Assembly: GCF_904849725.1 (NCBI RefSeq)
Contig: NC_058518.1
Span: 414,601,081-414,665,080, forward strand
Origin: Hordeum vulgare subsp. vulgare
Lineage: Eukaryota; Streptophyta; Magnoliopsida; Poales; Poaceae
Length of the DNA stretch: 64,000 bases
Reading direction: 5' to 3'
Part shown: positions 1 through 10,483 of the stretch, piece after piece
Layout of the letters: each line of letters starts with the position of its first letter
Position numbering within the stretch: the stretch's first letter is position 1
Notes under the pieces: generated by a model
Seen by the model: the letters and a program-made list of their open reading frames with translations, nothing else
Databases searched by the model: none
What the model was told of the DNA's origin: nothing
Position numbers and translations under genes: made by a program

Positions 1-114
1 AGGCAAACGAAAGAGGCCAAACGAAGAAAAGGGCAAACGGAGAAAAAGGGCAAACGAAAAAGGCAAACGAAAGAGGCCAAACGAAGAAAAGGGCAAACGG
101 AGAAAAAGGGCAAA
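1..114. repeat. 60-bp tandem repeat, two copies
   Basis: Bases 1-60 and 61-114 are the same 60-bp unit, identical over the first 54 bases. The unit is built from shorter variants of GGCAAACGRAGAAAA. It lies in the leader of the minus-strand Athila-type element, where it reads as a pyrimidine-rich array. More copies may lie left of the window. Confidence 0.9.
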
Positions 115-213
115 TATTTTTTGTAATTTTTTCTTTTTCAGAAGTGGGGGAGAGGAAAACGAAAGTCAAAAAAGTAAATGCAAGAGATGAGTTTGCGACA
201 CTTACTTGGATGA
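1..213 (-). mobile_element. Leader of a minus-strand Athila-type Gypsy element
   Basis: This is the internal region just downstream, on the minus strand, of the 5' LTR at 1871-3372. It joins 1830-1870 once the solo LTR at 219-1824 and its TSD are removed. No coding sequence is visible; gag would lie left of the window. The assignment rests on continuity across the solo LTR insertion and on the tRNA-Asp primer site at 1841-1858. Confidence 0.7.
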
Positions 214-218
214 GTTCT

Positions 219-1824
219 TGATACGTCTCCGTCGTATCTACTTTTCCGAACTCTTTTGCTCTTGTTTTAGACTAATTTGCATGATTTGAATGGAACTAAC
301 CCAGACTCACGCTGTTTTCACGAGAATTGTCATGGTGTTGTTTTTGTGCAGAAATAAAAGTTCTCGGAATGTCCTGAAAATTTACGGAGATTTTTTCTGG
401 AATAAAAGAAAAATATGTCCGCAAAGATCCACCGGAGGGGGCGTGCGAGTGGGCCACAAGCCCACATGCCACGTCCAACCCCTAGGCCGCGCCAGTGTAG
501 GCTTGTGGGGCCCACGTGGCACCACCGGCCCCAAACTCAGCTCTATATCGTCCATTTCGCCTGGAAAAAAATCAGAGAGAAGGTTTCATCGCGTTTTGCG
601 ATACGGAGGCGCCGCCACATCCTGTTCTTCATCTGGAGGGCAGATCTGGAGTCCGTTTCGGGCTCCGGAGAGGGGAAATCGTCGCCATCGTCATCATCAA
701 CTTTTCTCCATCGAGAATTCCATGATGCTCTTCATCGTTTGTGAGTAATCTCATCGTAGGCTTGGTGGACGGTGATGAGTTGGATGAGATCTATCATGTA
801 ATCGAGTTAGTTCTTGACGGGGATTGATCCCTAGTATCCACTATGTTCTAGATTGATGTTGCTACTACTTGGCTATGCTTAATGCTTGTCACTAGGGCCC
901 GAGTGCCATGATTTCAGATCTGAACCTATTATGTTGTCGCCAATATATGTGTGTTTTAGATCGTATCTTGCAAGTTGTAGTCAACTACTATGTGTTATGA
1001 CCCGGCAACCCCGGAGTGACTATAGCCGGAACCACTCCCGGAGATGACCATAGGATGAGGAGTTCATGTATTCACCGCGTGTTAATGCGTTGGTCCAGTT
1101 CTTTATTAAAAGGAGAACCTTAATATCCCGTAGTTTCCATTAGGACCCTGCTGCCACGGGAGGGATGGACAATAGATGGCATGCAAGTTCTTTTCCCTAA
1201 GCACGTATGACTACATACGGAATACATGCCTACATTAGATTGATGAACGGGAGCTAGTCACATATCTCTCTGTGTTATTGCTTTTACATGATGAATCACA
1301 TCCGTCATACTCATCCATCACCGGTCCGCTGCCTACGAGTCTTTTACTACTGGTCCTCGCTACGTTACTTTGTCTAGGCTTGTCCCTTGCTACAAAAGGG
1401 ATTGGGCCACTTTGCTGCTACTGTTGCTACTGCTGTCACTTTGCTGCTACTGTTGCTACTGCTGTTACTTTGCTGCTGCTGCTGCTGTTCCTTGCTACTC
1501 CGATCTTACTGTTGCAAGATCTTTTCCGACACTGTTGTCGGGGAAGAATAGTTGCTCGTCAATGTACCTTTTTCTGGCGCCATTGATACAACAGTTAGGA
1601 ATAGTCTGCCGTCAAGAGATTGTTTTTGGCACCGTTGCTATCATACTACTTTGCTACTAATACTTTGCTTGCATACACTAATCTTTCAGGTGTGGTTGAA
1701 TCTGACACACTCAGCTACTAATACTTGAGAATATTCTTTCGCTTCTCATTGGCGAACCAACAAATTTGGGTTGATTACTCTACCCTCGAAAACTGCTGCG
1801 ATCCCATATGCTTGTGGGTCATCA
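219..1824 (+). mobile_element. Solo LTR of an Athila-type Gypsy element, TSD GTTCT
   Basis: The sequence starts TGATACGTCTCC and ends GTGGGTCATCA, so it has TG...CA termini. Perfect 5-bp duplications GTTCT flank it at 214-218 and 1825-1829. No internal region is attached, so this is a solo LTR of about 1.6 kb, the expected product of LTR-LTR recombination. It shares its terminus and a central stretch (the region around CTACAAAAGGGATTGG at about 1388) with the LTR at 39336-40710, so the two belong to the same or sister families. ORFs inside it (for example 290-748) are LTR sequence, not genes. Confidence 0.9.
1411..1492 (+). repeat. Degenerate GCT/ACT trinucleotide-rich repeat inside the solo LTR
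   Basis: Repeats of TTGCTGCTACTG and related blocks run through this stretch and end in a short GCT run. A similar but shorter block is found at the homologous position of the LTR at 39336-40710, so this is a family feature that has expanded here. Confidence 0.7.
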
Positions 1825-1840
1825 GTTCTTGACTTGATCC

Positions 1841-1858
1841 TCCCCGGCAACGGCTCCA
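1841..1858 (-). other. Primer binding site, tRNA-Asp type
   Basis: On the minus strand this reads TGGAGCCGTTGCCGGGGA. It complements the 3' end of plant tRNA-Asp except for one base (A in place of C at position 4). tRNA-Asp priming is characteristic of Athila-lineage Gypsy elements. The site lies just past the 3' end of the LTR at 1871-3372. Confidence 0.85.
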
Positions 1859-1870
1859 GAAATCCTTCTA

Positions 1871-3372
1871 CTACTTCTCAAACAAGAGCGCCAGAAATTG
1901 ACACGTTGATGGAGACTTTCTTGTGTTGGTTTTTCTCTTGAAGAGGAAAGGGTGATGCAGCAGAGGAGTAGTAAGTATTTCCCTCAGTTTGAGAACCAAG
2001 GTATCAATCCAGTAGGAAAATCGCGTCAAGTCCAGAGTACCTGCGCAAACACAAAAGAGCTTGCACCCAACGCTATAGCGTAAAAGGCGGAAAGTGCAAG
2101 AAGTAAAAGTGTAAGGCTGAAAATATGATGTGAAGTAGACCCCGGGGCCATAGTGTTCACTAGAGGCTTCTCTCAAAATAGCAAATATCACGGTGGGTGA
2201 ACAAATTACTGTTGAGCAATTGATAGAACCGTGCAAAGTCATGACGATATCTAAGGCAATGATTATACATATAGGCATCACGTCCGCGACAAGTAGACCC
2301 ATACTTTCTGCATCTACTACTATTACTCCACACATCGACCGCTATCCAGCATGCATCTAGTGTATTGAGTTCATGACGAACATAGTAACGCCTTAAGCAA
2401 GATGACATGATGTAGAGGGATAAACTCAAACCAATGATGAAAACCCCATCTTTTTACCCTTGATGGGAACAACATGATGCGTGCCTCGCTACCCCTTCTG
2501 TCGTTGGGTGAGGTCACCGCACGGTATGAACCCAAAACCAAGCGTTTCTCCCATTGCAAGAATCATAGATCAAGTTGGCCAAACAAAACCCACAACTCGA
2601 AGAGAATTACAAGGATATGAAATCATGCATAAAAGAGATCAGAAGAAACTCAAATAAGATTCATAGATAATCTGATCATAAATCCACAATTCATCGGATC
2701 TCGACAAACACACCGTAAAGAAGATTACATATGATAGATCTCCATGAAGATCATGGAGAACTTTGTATTGAAGATCCAAGAGAGAGATGAAGCCATCTAG
2801 CTACTAGCTATGGACCCGTATGTCTATGGTGAACTACTCACGCATCATCGGAGAGGTTATGGTGTTGATGAAGAAGCCCTCCGTATCCGAATACCCCCTC
2901 TGGCAGGGCACCAGAACGTGCCCCACATGGGATCTTGCGGAGACAGAAGCTTGCGGCGGCGGAAAAGTATTTTCGTGGCTCCCCTGATTTTTTCTGGGAT
3001 TTTAGGGAATATATAGGCGAAAGACCTAGGGCAGAGGAGGCCCAGGGAGCCCACAAGTCTGGGAGGCGCGAGCCCCCTGGCCGCGGCTAGGGGGCTTGTG
3101 GGGTCCCTGGTGACCCTCTGCCTTGGTTCTCAAGTCTCCCGATCGTCTTCTATTTCGAAAAAAATCTTTATGGAAGTTTCATTCCGTTTGCACTCCATTT
3201 AAAATCCTCCGCTGAAAAGGGTCAAAAACATGGAAAACACAGGAACTGGCACTTGGCACTGAGTTAATAAGTTAGTCCCAAAAAAGATATAAAAGGCATA
3301 CAAAACATCCAAAGTTTGACAAGATAATAGCATGAAACCATCAAAAATTATAGATACGTTGGAGACGTATCA
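1871..3372 (-). mobile_element. 5' LTR of an Athila-type element (Sabrina-like)
   Basis: On the minus strand the LTR starts TGATACGTCTCCAACG at 3372 and runs about 1.5 kb to just before the tRNA-Asp primer site. The text resembles the Triticeae Sabrina/WHAM group from memory, including the highly conserved stretch around 2290-2400. The expected terminal CA at about 1871 is degraded. The partner LTR lies left of the window. It was inserted into the partial Gypsy LTR that begins at 3373; the candidate 5-bp TSD on this side is AACAA (3373-3377) but cannot be checked. Confidence 0.8.
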
Positions 3373-4897
3373 AACAACCATCGCGCTCACGTAAAAGTAT
3401 CACTTTACGTGTACCTACAACTGTTGTTGTAGTAATATGGGAGCCACACGGACTCAGTAATCTCATTTCCAAAGGTATCAAGACTAGTAAAGCTTAACGG
3501 GTGAGGTATGGTTAAGTGGTGAGGCTGCAACAAGCAACTAAGAATTTATTTGAGTGGCTAACTTATGAGTACAAGAACAAGAGGGGGTGATCTTATGCAT
3601 AAATAGACGTGAACTAATCATGATCACGAAGTGATTTCAAGCACCTACTTACGTCAAACATAATGCCACCGTGTCCTATATCGGATTAGAAACTCACGAG
3701 AAGAGACAGTCATGGTTACACACACAATTGGCAAGTTTTAATTGAGTTTACTTCATGTTTTCTATGACCGGGTGTTAAACAAAGTTTCCAAGTTGCCACA
3801 TAACCATGGGAACGGCTTTCTGAAATATTTACCCTGCAGGGGTGCTCCAACTACTCCATCACAAATTACCACATCCTGCATCGGAAATCTCGACCACACA
3901 AGACATGTGATCTCCTCGGTCTCCTAGTGGAAACCTCAACCTCGAGATAGCCCAAAGTATTCTCGAAATCCTCGCATAAGACGTTCGAGAAAGGTAAAAC
4001 AAATCCAGCAAGGCCACCCGACGTGCTGACAATCCTGATAGGAGTCGGGTATCTCATTCTCAGCGCACAACCGGATGAGCGTAGCGTATAGTGTCCTGAT
4101 AGAAATCTCTCGAGTTGCCCCGGGTTGGCCCCACACACGACTCTCCACACACGACTTTAGTTTGTACCAACACTCATGAGGATCACTCGTCTGGGGGTTG
4201 ATTTATTATCCATGGATTAATTAATCCCTATGTGGCTCATTAGTTATTAAGCAAATGTGGTACCAAAGTTGGGCCTTTCCAGATGAGTTTTATCCCAAAA
4301 CAAAAATCAAGGGGGTCCCAATAACAACCCCAAGCATGGTAGGAGCTCTCAATATGGAACATAACACTGGTACACAAGTAGCTAGGGCGGCAAAGATGGA
4401 ACAAAACACTAAGCTAGAAGGCCAAGCCTTCCACATTTTACCAGGTGTATAGGTGCATTAAATTAAATAGCAATAATATTGTGATATAACAAGGGATCCA
4501 TGTTGCGACATGGAAAACAACTGCACCTGCAACTAGGAACGCTATAAGAAGGGCCGAGAAAGCAGTAACATAGCCAAACAAAGGTTTGCTCGGATGTGAA
4601 GGGAGGTTAGAGGCTTTTCATGGCAATGTTGGAAGGCTCGCATTAATAGGTGGTAGGCAGTGAGACATAGCGATAGAAACGAGACAACTAGCATAGCAGT
4701 AATAGTAGTGGTATCTAAGGAAATTATCATCTTGCTTGAGATCCCGTTTGGAAAAGAACGAATCCATGAAGTAGACGAACGGGCGTAGTCGAACGAATCC
4801 TCACACTTCGAAGCGGTTTCGGAACTCTATCGAGAAGAAATAATCCGGAAACAAACAATCAGTACATGATAAACACCACAACATATTCATGACAGGA
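3373..4897 (-). mobile_element. Partial 3' LTR of a minus-strand Gypsy element
   Basis: This matches the middle of the LTR at 20655-24940 (about 20996-22510) nearly base for base over long stretches, with scattered substitutions. The 5' 2.4 kb of the LTR (its U3) is missing here. On the minus strand the element's leader runs straight into mid-LTR at about 4897. The LTR tail lies beyond the Athila insertion at 3372 and so left of the window. Confidence 0.8.
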
Positions 4898-6028
4898 TAA
4901 AAGAAAGTGAAAGCATGATTGAAAAGAAATGCATTTGGATGAGAATTTAATTTTTGAAGAAAAAGATAGGGAGGGTGGGGAAAACAAAGACAACTTGGGA
5001 CAGACGAGACAAACTTCGGAAATAAATGAGAGATTGATCTTGCAAATATTTGGAAAAGATAGAATTACTTGAAGACAAGCATTCCAGTTGAAAGAAGTGC
5101 ATGAAACTCCGGTTGATCAAAAGGATTAGCATTCCCATAGGAATACGAGAACACTGCTTAGGACAAATATGAAATCACCACTTGACATTGATGCAATCAA
5201 ATTACCACATTCCAACAAAAAAGGATGAGGATTACAAAAAAGCTAGAAACAAATTCATGACAAAGTTTCCGTTCGGTATTTCTGTGGTAAGGTTTGCACG
5301 GGCTCTATCGTACATTGGATTGTCATATTGAAATGACGCTCGAATATGCTCCCTAGGCATAGCAAACTACAAGGCTTGATGGAGCATATGTGATGAAACA
5401 TATCGAGACCGCCCTCTGTAAGGAAGACCATGAACAAACGAATCCACTAGATGTCGAACCCCAACCTCACATCATGCATCTGTTGGAACATAATCCTAGG
5501 TAACTATTTGATTTCCCACCTAGGAACTTCCGAAATTTTCTGGTTATGCAATCGGGTCCACGGACGGAGTAAAATCTATCACTCAACTCCTAGCTATAAC
5601 ACTACACGTTCAGTGTGTCACATCCATCAACACATAACCAGAGAACTTGAAAACTCATCTACCTCAGCCCTCGTACTCACAATGATATCAACTATGGCAG
5701 TAAATCTGGACGTTTTCCCCAGTACTGGGTGACGCCAAATTCCTCTTTCCACAAAGAGTATTGAAGAAATTTTGAACATCCTCCGTCCTGAGATACTACG
5801 GAAGCTGAATGATAACGAGTGTGACAAGAATCCCCTGGAGCTCAACTCCCTGGGACACTTCGAACCCAAATTGACAGGAGGTACCAAGAACAAAATCATG
5901 GTAACAACGACATCATATAGCTTCCAAAATAACCGTGTGATCCTAAAAAATTGAGTGAGAAGATGGGTTGAATTAAAATTCCTACGTCAAGATTCCTCAC
6001 GAGAGCATAGAAGAGTAAAAAGAATCCT
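4898..6028 (-). mobile_element. Leader of a minus-strand Gypsy element, no gag or pol
   Basis: Read on the minus strand, this follows 20543-20654 once the Copia element H is removed, and it is similar to 52190-52900, the leader of the plus-strand Gypsy element D. The match stops before the place where D has its gag start (52943). No protein-coding domain is present. The copy is therefore an internal deletion derivative, or a non-autonomous member, of a family whose coding members look like D. Several short ORFs here are chance. Confidence 0.7.
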
Positions 6029-6758
6029 TGAAAGCATCGATATGGTTGACTAGAGGGGGGTGAATAGGCAACTACCAATTTTTAGCTTTTATTAACAAAT
6101 AAGGATTAGCAACATAAAGGTTCTCTAAAATAACACTAGGTGAGCAACCTATATGATGCTACTTACAAAGAGTAAAGAAGCAAGTAAGAGATACTCTACA
6201 ACAACAACAAATACAAAGTAAAGGTAAGAGATAACCACAAGTGGAACCGATGAAGACGAGGATGTGTTACCGAAGTTCCTTCCCTTTGACACGAAGTACG
6301 TCTCCGTTGGAGCGGTGTGGAGGCACAATGCTCCCCAATAAGCCACTAGGGCCACCGTATTCTCCTCACGCCCTCGCACAATGCAAGGTACCGTGATTCC
6401 ACTATAGGTGCCCTTGAAGGCAACGACCGAACCTTTACAAACAAGGTTGGGGCAATCTCCACACAATGCTTGGAGGCCCCCAACAAGACCACAGAGCTTC
6501 ACCACAATGGAATGTGGCTCCAAGGTGACCTTAACCATCTAGGGTGCTCAACCACCCAAGAGTAACAAGATCCGCAAGGGATTAGTAGGGGGAATCAAAT
6601 ATCCTTCGGTGGAAGTGTAGATCAAGGCCTTCTCAAGCAATCCCTAGAAAATCAACAAGGTTGATTGGCTAGGGAGAGAGATCGGGCTAAAATGAGCTTG
6701 TGGAGCAACAATGGAGCTTAGAGGGGTTAAAGGTGAGCTCTAGGAAGAAGAAGATACC

Positions 6759-6766
6759 TTTATATA
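6759..6766 (-). promoter_or_regulatory. TATA box of the 3' LTR of H
   Basis: The minus strand reads CTACTATATAAAGG. The box sits about 50 bp downstream of the palindrome array and just upstream of a CTTCTTCTTCC stretch that suits a transcription start. The same arrangement occurs in the 5' LTR (19793-19800) and in the nested solo LTR (18303-18310). Confidence 0.75.
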
Positions 6767-6816
6767 GTAGGCGGCAGATCCACCCGTTACCCACCTACCA
6801 CATAAAGGTACAAGCG

Positions 6817-7133
6817 GTACTACCGCTCCTGGAGCGGTACTACCGCTACCTAGAGCGGTACTACCGCTCAGCTTCTCACCAACCACGGTAGTACCGGGAT
6901 ACTACCGTGCCACCACCTCCTTGGGAAAAGTATGCCAGAAAAAGCCCGTCAGCGCGGTAGTAAAATAATACTACCGCACTGAGGGCGGTAGTACCGCCCT
7001 TGGAGCGGTAGTAAAAAACTACTACCGCACTTCGAGCGGTAGTACCGCTCCTGGAGCGGTAGTAAAAGTTTACTACCGCACCTGGGGCGGCAGTACCGCT
7101 CTTGGAGCGGTAGTAAAAATTTACTACCGCTTA
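6817..7133. repeat. Alternating palindrome array in the LTR promoter of H
   Basis: At least ten palindromic sites occur in about 315 bp. Short sites have arms GCGGTA and TACCGC around one base. Long sites have arms GCGGTAGTAAA and TTTACTACCGC. From about 6955 on, short and long forms alternate. The array lies directly upstream of the LTR TATA box on the minus strand. Paired binding sites for a dimeric factor, or RNA/DNA hairpins, are possible; neither is shown by sequence alone. Confidence 0.88.
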
Positions 7134-7449
7134 CCCTTTTCGCATAGGCATAGAATACACTCATTGGGGCTCCATTGAGGCCAAAATATAGGTGGGTGCA
7201 TGAAGTGTGTGCGTGAGGATTCCACCCAAACCTTTCTGACGCGGACCCCCTCTTAATAAGAAGACTTTCCTATGACTCAAACTAGGAAGTGAAACGTAGA
7301 AGAAAATCCATCTTTGAGAACCTCCGAGGGGTGTCGAGTCATCTTGTGCCTAGAAGAGAATATTCTAAAATGCTCAGGACACAAGATTAGTCCACACAAT
7401 AATTGTCATCAATCACTAAAACCACTTAGGAGAAATATGCCCTAACAAT

Positions 7450-7461
7450 CTCCCCCTTTTT
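7450..7461 (-). other. Polypurine tract of Copia element H
   Basis: The minus strand reads AAAAAGGGGGAGAT directly before the TGTTAGGG start of the 3' LTR. This is the normal position and composition for the plus-strand priming site. Confidence 0.85.
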
Positions 7462-7958
7462 GGTGGATTGATGACAATGTTGGATTTGCACAGAACAATA
7501 TAGATAGGCATATGCAAACTCAAAGATTTCACAAGGGGACTAGTTTCCTCTAGGTATGTGGATACCAACTACTAACCACAGAGAGAACACTCCCCCTAGA
7601 TTATATAGACTAAGCCATCCTTACTACATATGTACGAGTAGATGTAAGAATATTGAAGCATGGCAAAGCATGTCAGCAAAGGAATACTGGCACAAGATAC
7701 TGTCTCACATGCTAATAACAAGATAGATAATACTGAGACAAAAGATAAGGAAGATAAAGCATATATCTCACACCATGATAGGGTCTGACGACTCATAGTC
7801 TCAACCATAAAGCAAAAGCAAAGAACGAAAGCAACAAAGTTTTATCAAACCAAATAACCAGGAAACCTAGAGAACGAACAAATCCTACACTCTCTCCCCT
7901 TTGGCATCGGAACACCAAAAAGGCAGAGAGGAGCCCTACGACCCAGGTGGTAGAAACA
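7462..7958 (-). other. 3' untranslated segment between the extra ORF and the polypurine tract of H
   Basis: No coding potential is seen. A block around 7575-7605 (GAGAGAACACTCCCCCTA) is similar to 10395-10425, which lies just downstream of pol. The extra-ORF unit is thus bracketed by two related purine-tract-like blocks. Confidence 0.6.
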
Positions 7959-9349
7959 TCAGTCGGTGTCCTCCTCATCACGATACTCCTCATCTAAGTC
8001 ATCGTCGGTGTCCTCCTCAGATGCAGCCCACTGAAACTGGTGTGTCACCATCCATTCAACCTCCGGGGTGATCTCCCACTCAGAACCGCTGGAGAAGGGT
8101 AGGTCAAGCTTCCTCATGATCAATTTGTTGCGCTGGCGACTCTCTTTCTGAGCAACATGGGTCTTGTACTGGCCCTTGGCCTGCATCCAGAACAAGGTCT
8201 TCATCCTGTCGATGAGCCGTGTGGCCCATGATGGTTCCGCAGAGGCAGGCATATGGGAGCCCTCACCCTGTCGGTGAGCCTCTAGAGGGGCCTCATCCTC
8301 AACATCAGCCACATCCTCATCAGAATCCCTTGGGGGAGCAGGACGAGAGGAGATGTTGGCCCATTTGTCCTTCTGGCGCAGTTTGATGGGCTCATGGCGG
8401 ACCCAATCAGGAGCAAGAAACTCAGCCCCGGGAAAAGTCTTGGTCCAAGTGGTCTTGATGAAGTAAAACAGATAAGGATCGTAGATTGGGACCTTACGGT
8501 TGATAACTGCGGAGTACAGCTCACTCCACATGACATGAGAGACATCAAGGGGTTGACACTGACGATTCTTCCCCTTCTAACACATTAGAAGCATGTCTAC
8601 CAGGTAAGAGTGAACCTGGTCCTTGTTGCCAACTCTGAGAAACAGCATGTAGCGAAAAATGCGGTGCATCACATCCAGAAAGGGGTTCATGACATAAGAT
8701 ACCTCGCCAGCAGGGGTTTGCTTCACAGAGAGGTAGGGGAGCATCTTCTCCTTGACAGTAGCTTGAGGCTTGCCATGGGGGCGCAAGCCAACAGGAATAT
8801 TCAGGCCCTCATCCCTAACCTGAAGGAGATCCATGAAATCATTCCAGGTAGCAGTCAGCTGCACTCCATTGGTCAACCAGGTCATTGTACGAGCATCATT
8901 ATGGTGAAAATGAACTGTAGCAAAAAAGTGAGCCACAATCTCAATGTCAAAATCTTGGTGAAACGAGATGAGGTCCGCAATCTGAAGTTGTTCCACCATA
9001 GAGATGGCCTCCCCAAAGTAAGACATGTCCTTCAAGTGATTAAGATCAATCCATTGCACCAGTACATACAGATTCTTCTTCGATCTGAGAACATCTTCAT
9101 AAATCAAGAACTGATCGCGATTCCAAAACAGTTCACCGCTAGGGAATGTCTCCCTATTGCTGGCATAGGGGTTGAGCTTGCGACGGTGTTGAAACTTAAC
9201 AAGCGGCATGGTGTTCCAGTTGACGGAGGTCTTCTTCGGAGTAGGCTTCTTGAAACTGCGCTTGGGGGCATTGGACCCTTCAGATGGGTCGGAGAAGGGA
9301 CGCTTGGAGCTGACAGTGCGAGGCGGATTTGAACGCCGGGAACCACCAC
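7959..9349 (-). pseudogene. Extra ORF of Copia element H (env-position ORF), one stop codon
   Basis: After pol, on the same strand, there is one reading frame of about 460 codons, broken only by TAG at 8577-8579. I do not recognise a catalytic motif. The N-terminal part is basic and rich in Ser/Pro/Lys; the middle is compact with many hydrophobic and aromatic residues (TWLTNG, TATWNDF); the C-terminal 120 residues are acidic, ending in runs of Glu and Asp. It resembles proteins filed as putative plant transposon protein domains, but no search was run. No signal peptide or convincing membrane segment is visible, so a classical envelope role is not supported. The frame runs upstream past 9349, but residues there look like translated intron. 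The acceptor-like CAG at 9350-9352 and a candidate upstream exon (ATG 9758) give a better start. Confidence 0.7.
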
Positions 9350-9748
9350 CTGGGACACGCAAGAAACACACAAAACACGAAAAACAAGGAAAACAAGTCA
9401 AGGCAGAGATCAAGAAAGACCGGAAAACCCAAAGAACACAAGAGAGAAGTGTGTGTGCACATAGGGGAGCGGTAGTACCGCGCCACGAGGGGCGGTAGTA
9501 CCACACGGGAGGCCTAATCCCGGATCTAATCATGATTTTTGAACAAAAAACTGTGAATGAAGATCTAAAACCTCAGATATGGAACCTTTGCACTCCTAGA
9601 CACACAAACCCCCTATGCCAAGGGACCACACTAACCAAGACTGCCACTAAATCCCAATCACGAGAAGAAATAGTGCCATGAGACCATATGCCTCTAACCC
9701 TAGATTGAATCAACAAGAAAGCACAAGAATGCAGATGAGGGGCAGTAC
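9350..9748 (-). other. Candidate intron upstream of the extra ORF of H
   Basis: On the minus strand a possible donor CCCCG/GTACTG lies at 9749/9748. An acceptor with a long pyrimidine tract (TTTGTGTGTTTCTTGCGTGTCCCAG) ends at 9350. Splicing would join a 10-nt coding exon (ATG at 9758-9756, in the strong context GCGCCATGG) to the extra ORF in frame. The donor is not a strong consensus. Two copies of the GCGGTAGTACC motif lie inside at about 9466-9503. No RNA evidence is available here. Confidence 0.5.
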
Positions 9749-9909
9749 CGGGGTCCATGGCGCGTGGGAAAGAATCCCACTGGACGGAATCAGAGGATGA
9801 TGGCCGGATAGGGAGATCCGGCAATTCCTTTGGGCAGTTCTAGAAGAGAGGAGAGAGAGATAAAGAGATGAACTCGGGGCTGAGGGGAAAGAAAAAGGCC
9901 TCCCAGCCC

Positions 9910-9917
9910 TTTAAATA
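9910..9917 (-). promoter_or_regulatory. Internal TATA box driving the extra ORF of H
   Basis: The minus strand reads GGCTATTTAAAGGGCTGGG. It is followed by a CT-rich leader (CTCTCTCTCCTCTCTTC, about 9870-9842) with no ATG until the one at 9758. Upstream lies a palindrome array of the same kind as in the LTR promoter. The whole arrangement copies the LTR promoter layout. Confidence 0.65.
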
Positions 9918-9936
9918 GCCCCTAGGTCGAGGCGAC

Positions 9937-10100
9937 GTGGTACTACCGCAGTCATCGTGGTACTACCGCTCCCCAAGCGGTAGTACCGCTCCCTCAGCGG
10001 TAGTAAAAAATTACAACCATGCTGGGAGCGGTAGTACCGCTTGGTAAGCGGTAGTAAAATTTTACTACCGTGCTGGGGGCGGTAGTACCGTGCTCTAAGT
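9937..10100. repeat. Second palindrome array, upstream of the internal TATA box
   Basis: The array repeats the LTR pattern, with short sites (GCGGTAGTACCGC) alternating with long sites (GCGGTAGTAAAATTTTACTACCG). It begins about 20 bp upstream of the internal TATA box on the minus strand. The matching alternation suggests that it was copied from the LTR promoter, or that the two are maintained by the same process. Confidence 0.85.
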
Positions 10101-10483
10101 CAAAAAACAGCCAAAAAATGAGCTCTCTACTCCTTAGGTGGTAGAAGAATCTTGATCAAGGCACGAGAAACAAAACACGGGAACAAGGAATGATCACCGA
10201 AAGAAAAGAAACAACACAGAGTCTCCAATGGAGAGGGCGGTGGACGAGGCCACCTATGTTTGAGACACATGGTATGACACCGCGAAGAATTATCCTTGGG
10301 TTCATGACCATAGCTCATCTTTGAAGCACAAGTGCCATGTAATAATGTCCAAAGTGAAAGACTTGATCGATTTAGGCATAATGGGGGGAGCGAAAGTTCA
10401 TTGAGAGAACAACACTCCCCCTATGTCCATACCTACATCTAGAGCGAGATGTAAATGCAGAGTGAGGTGAAAAGTGCCTAGTT
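10101..10483 (-). other. Non-coding segment between pol and the internal promoter of H
   Basis: No ORF of note is present. It contains a purine-rich minus-strand block (AGGGGGAGTG, about 10410-10420) similar to the region before the 3' polypurine tract, and a second G-rich block at about 10381-10390. These may be relics of a duplicated polypurine tract or enhancer region. Confidence 0.55.

Larger units (their letters stand above)
6029..7447 (-). repeat. 3' LTR of Copia element H
   Basis: On the minus strand it starts TGTTAGGGCATATTTCTCC at 7447 and ends CTTTCA at 6029, about 1.42 kb. In transcription order it carries a palindrome array (7133-6817), a TATA box (6766-6759), a pyrimidine-rich start region and a terminal CACCCCCCTCTAG motif near the 3' end. 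The matching 5' LTR is 16615-17282 plus 19726-20542. Confidence 0.92.

Noticed and set aside
1..114. A CRISPR-like or satellite array.
   Set aside because: Units are contiguous with no spacers and only two are seen; it is a leader repeat of a retrotransposon in a plant genome.
8610..9332. A 240-codon plus-strand ORF opposite the extra ORF of H.
   Set aside because: It has no recognisable motif and its composition mirrors the sense ORF; the sense strand has the promoter, splice and positional support.
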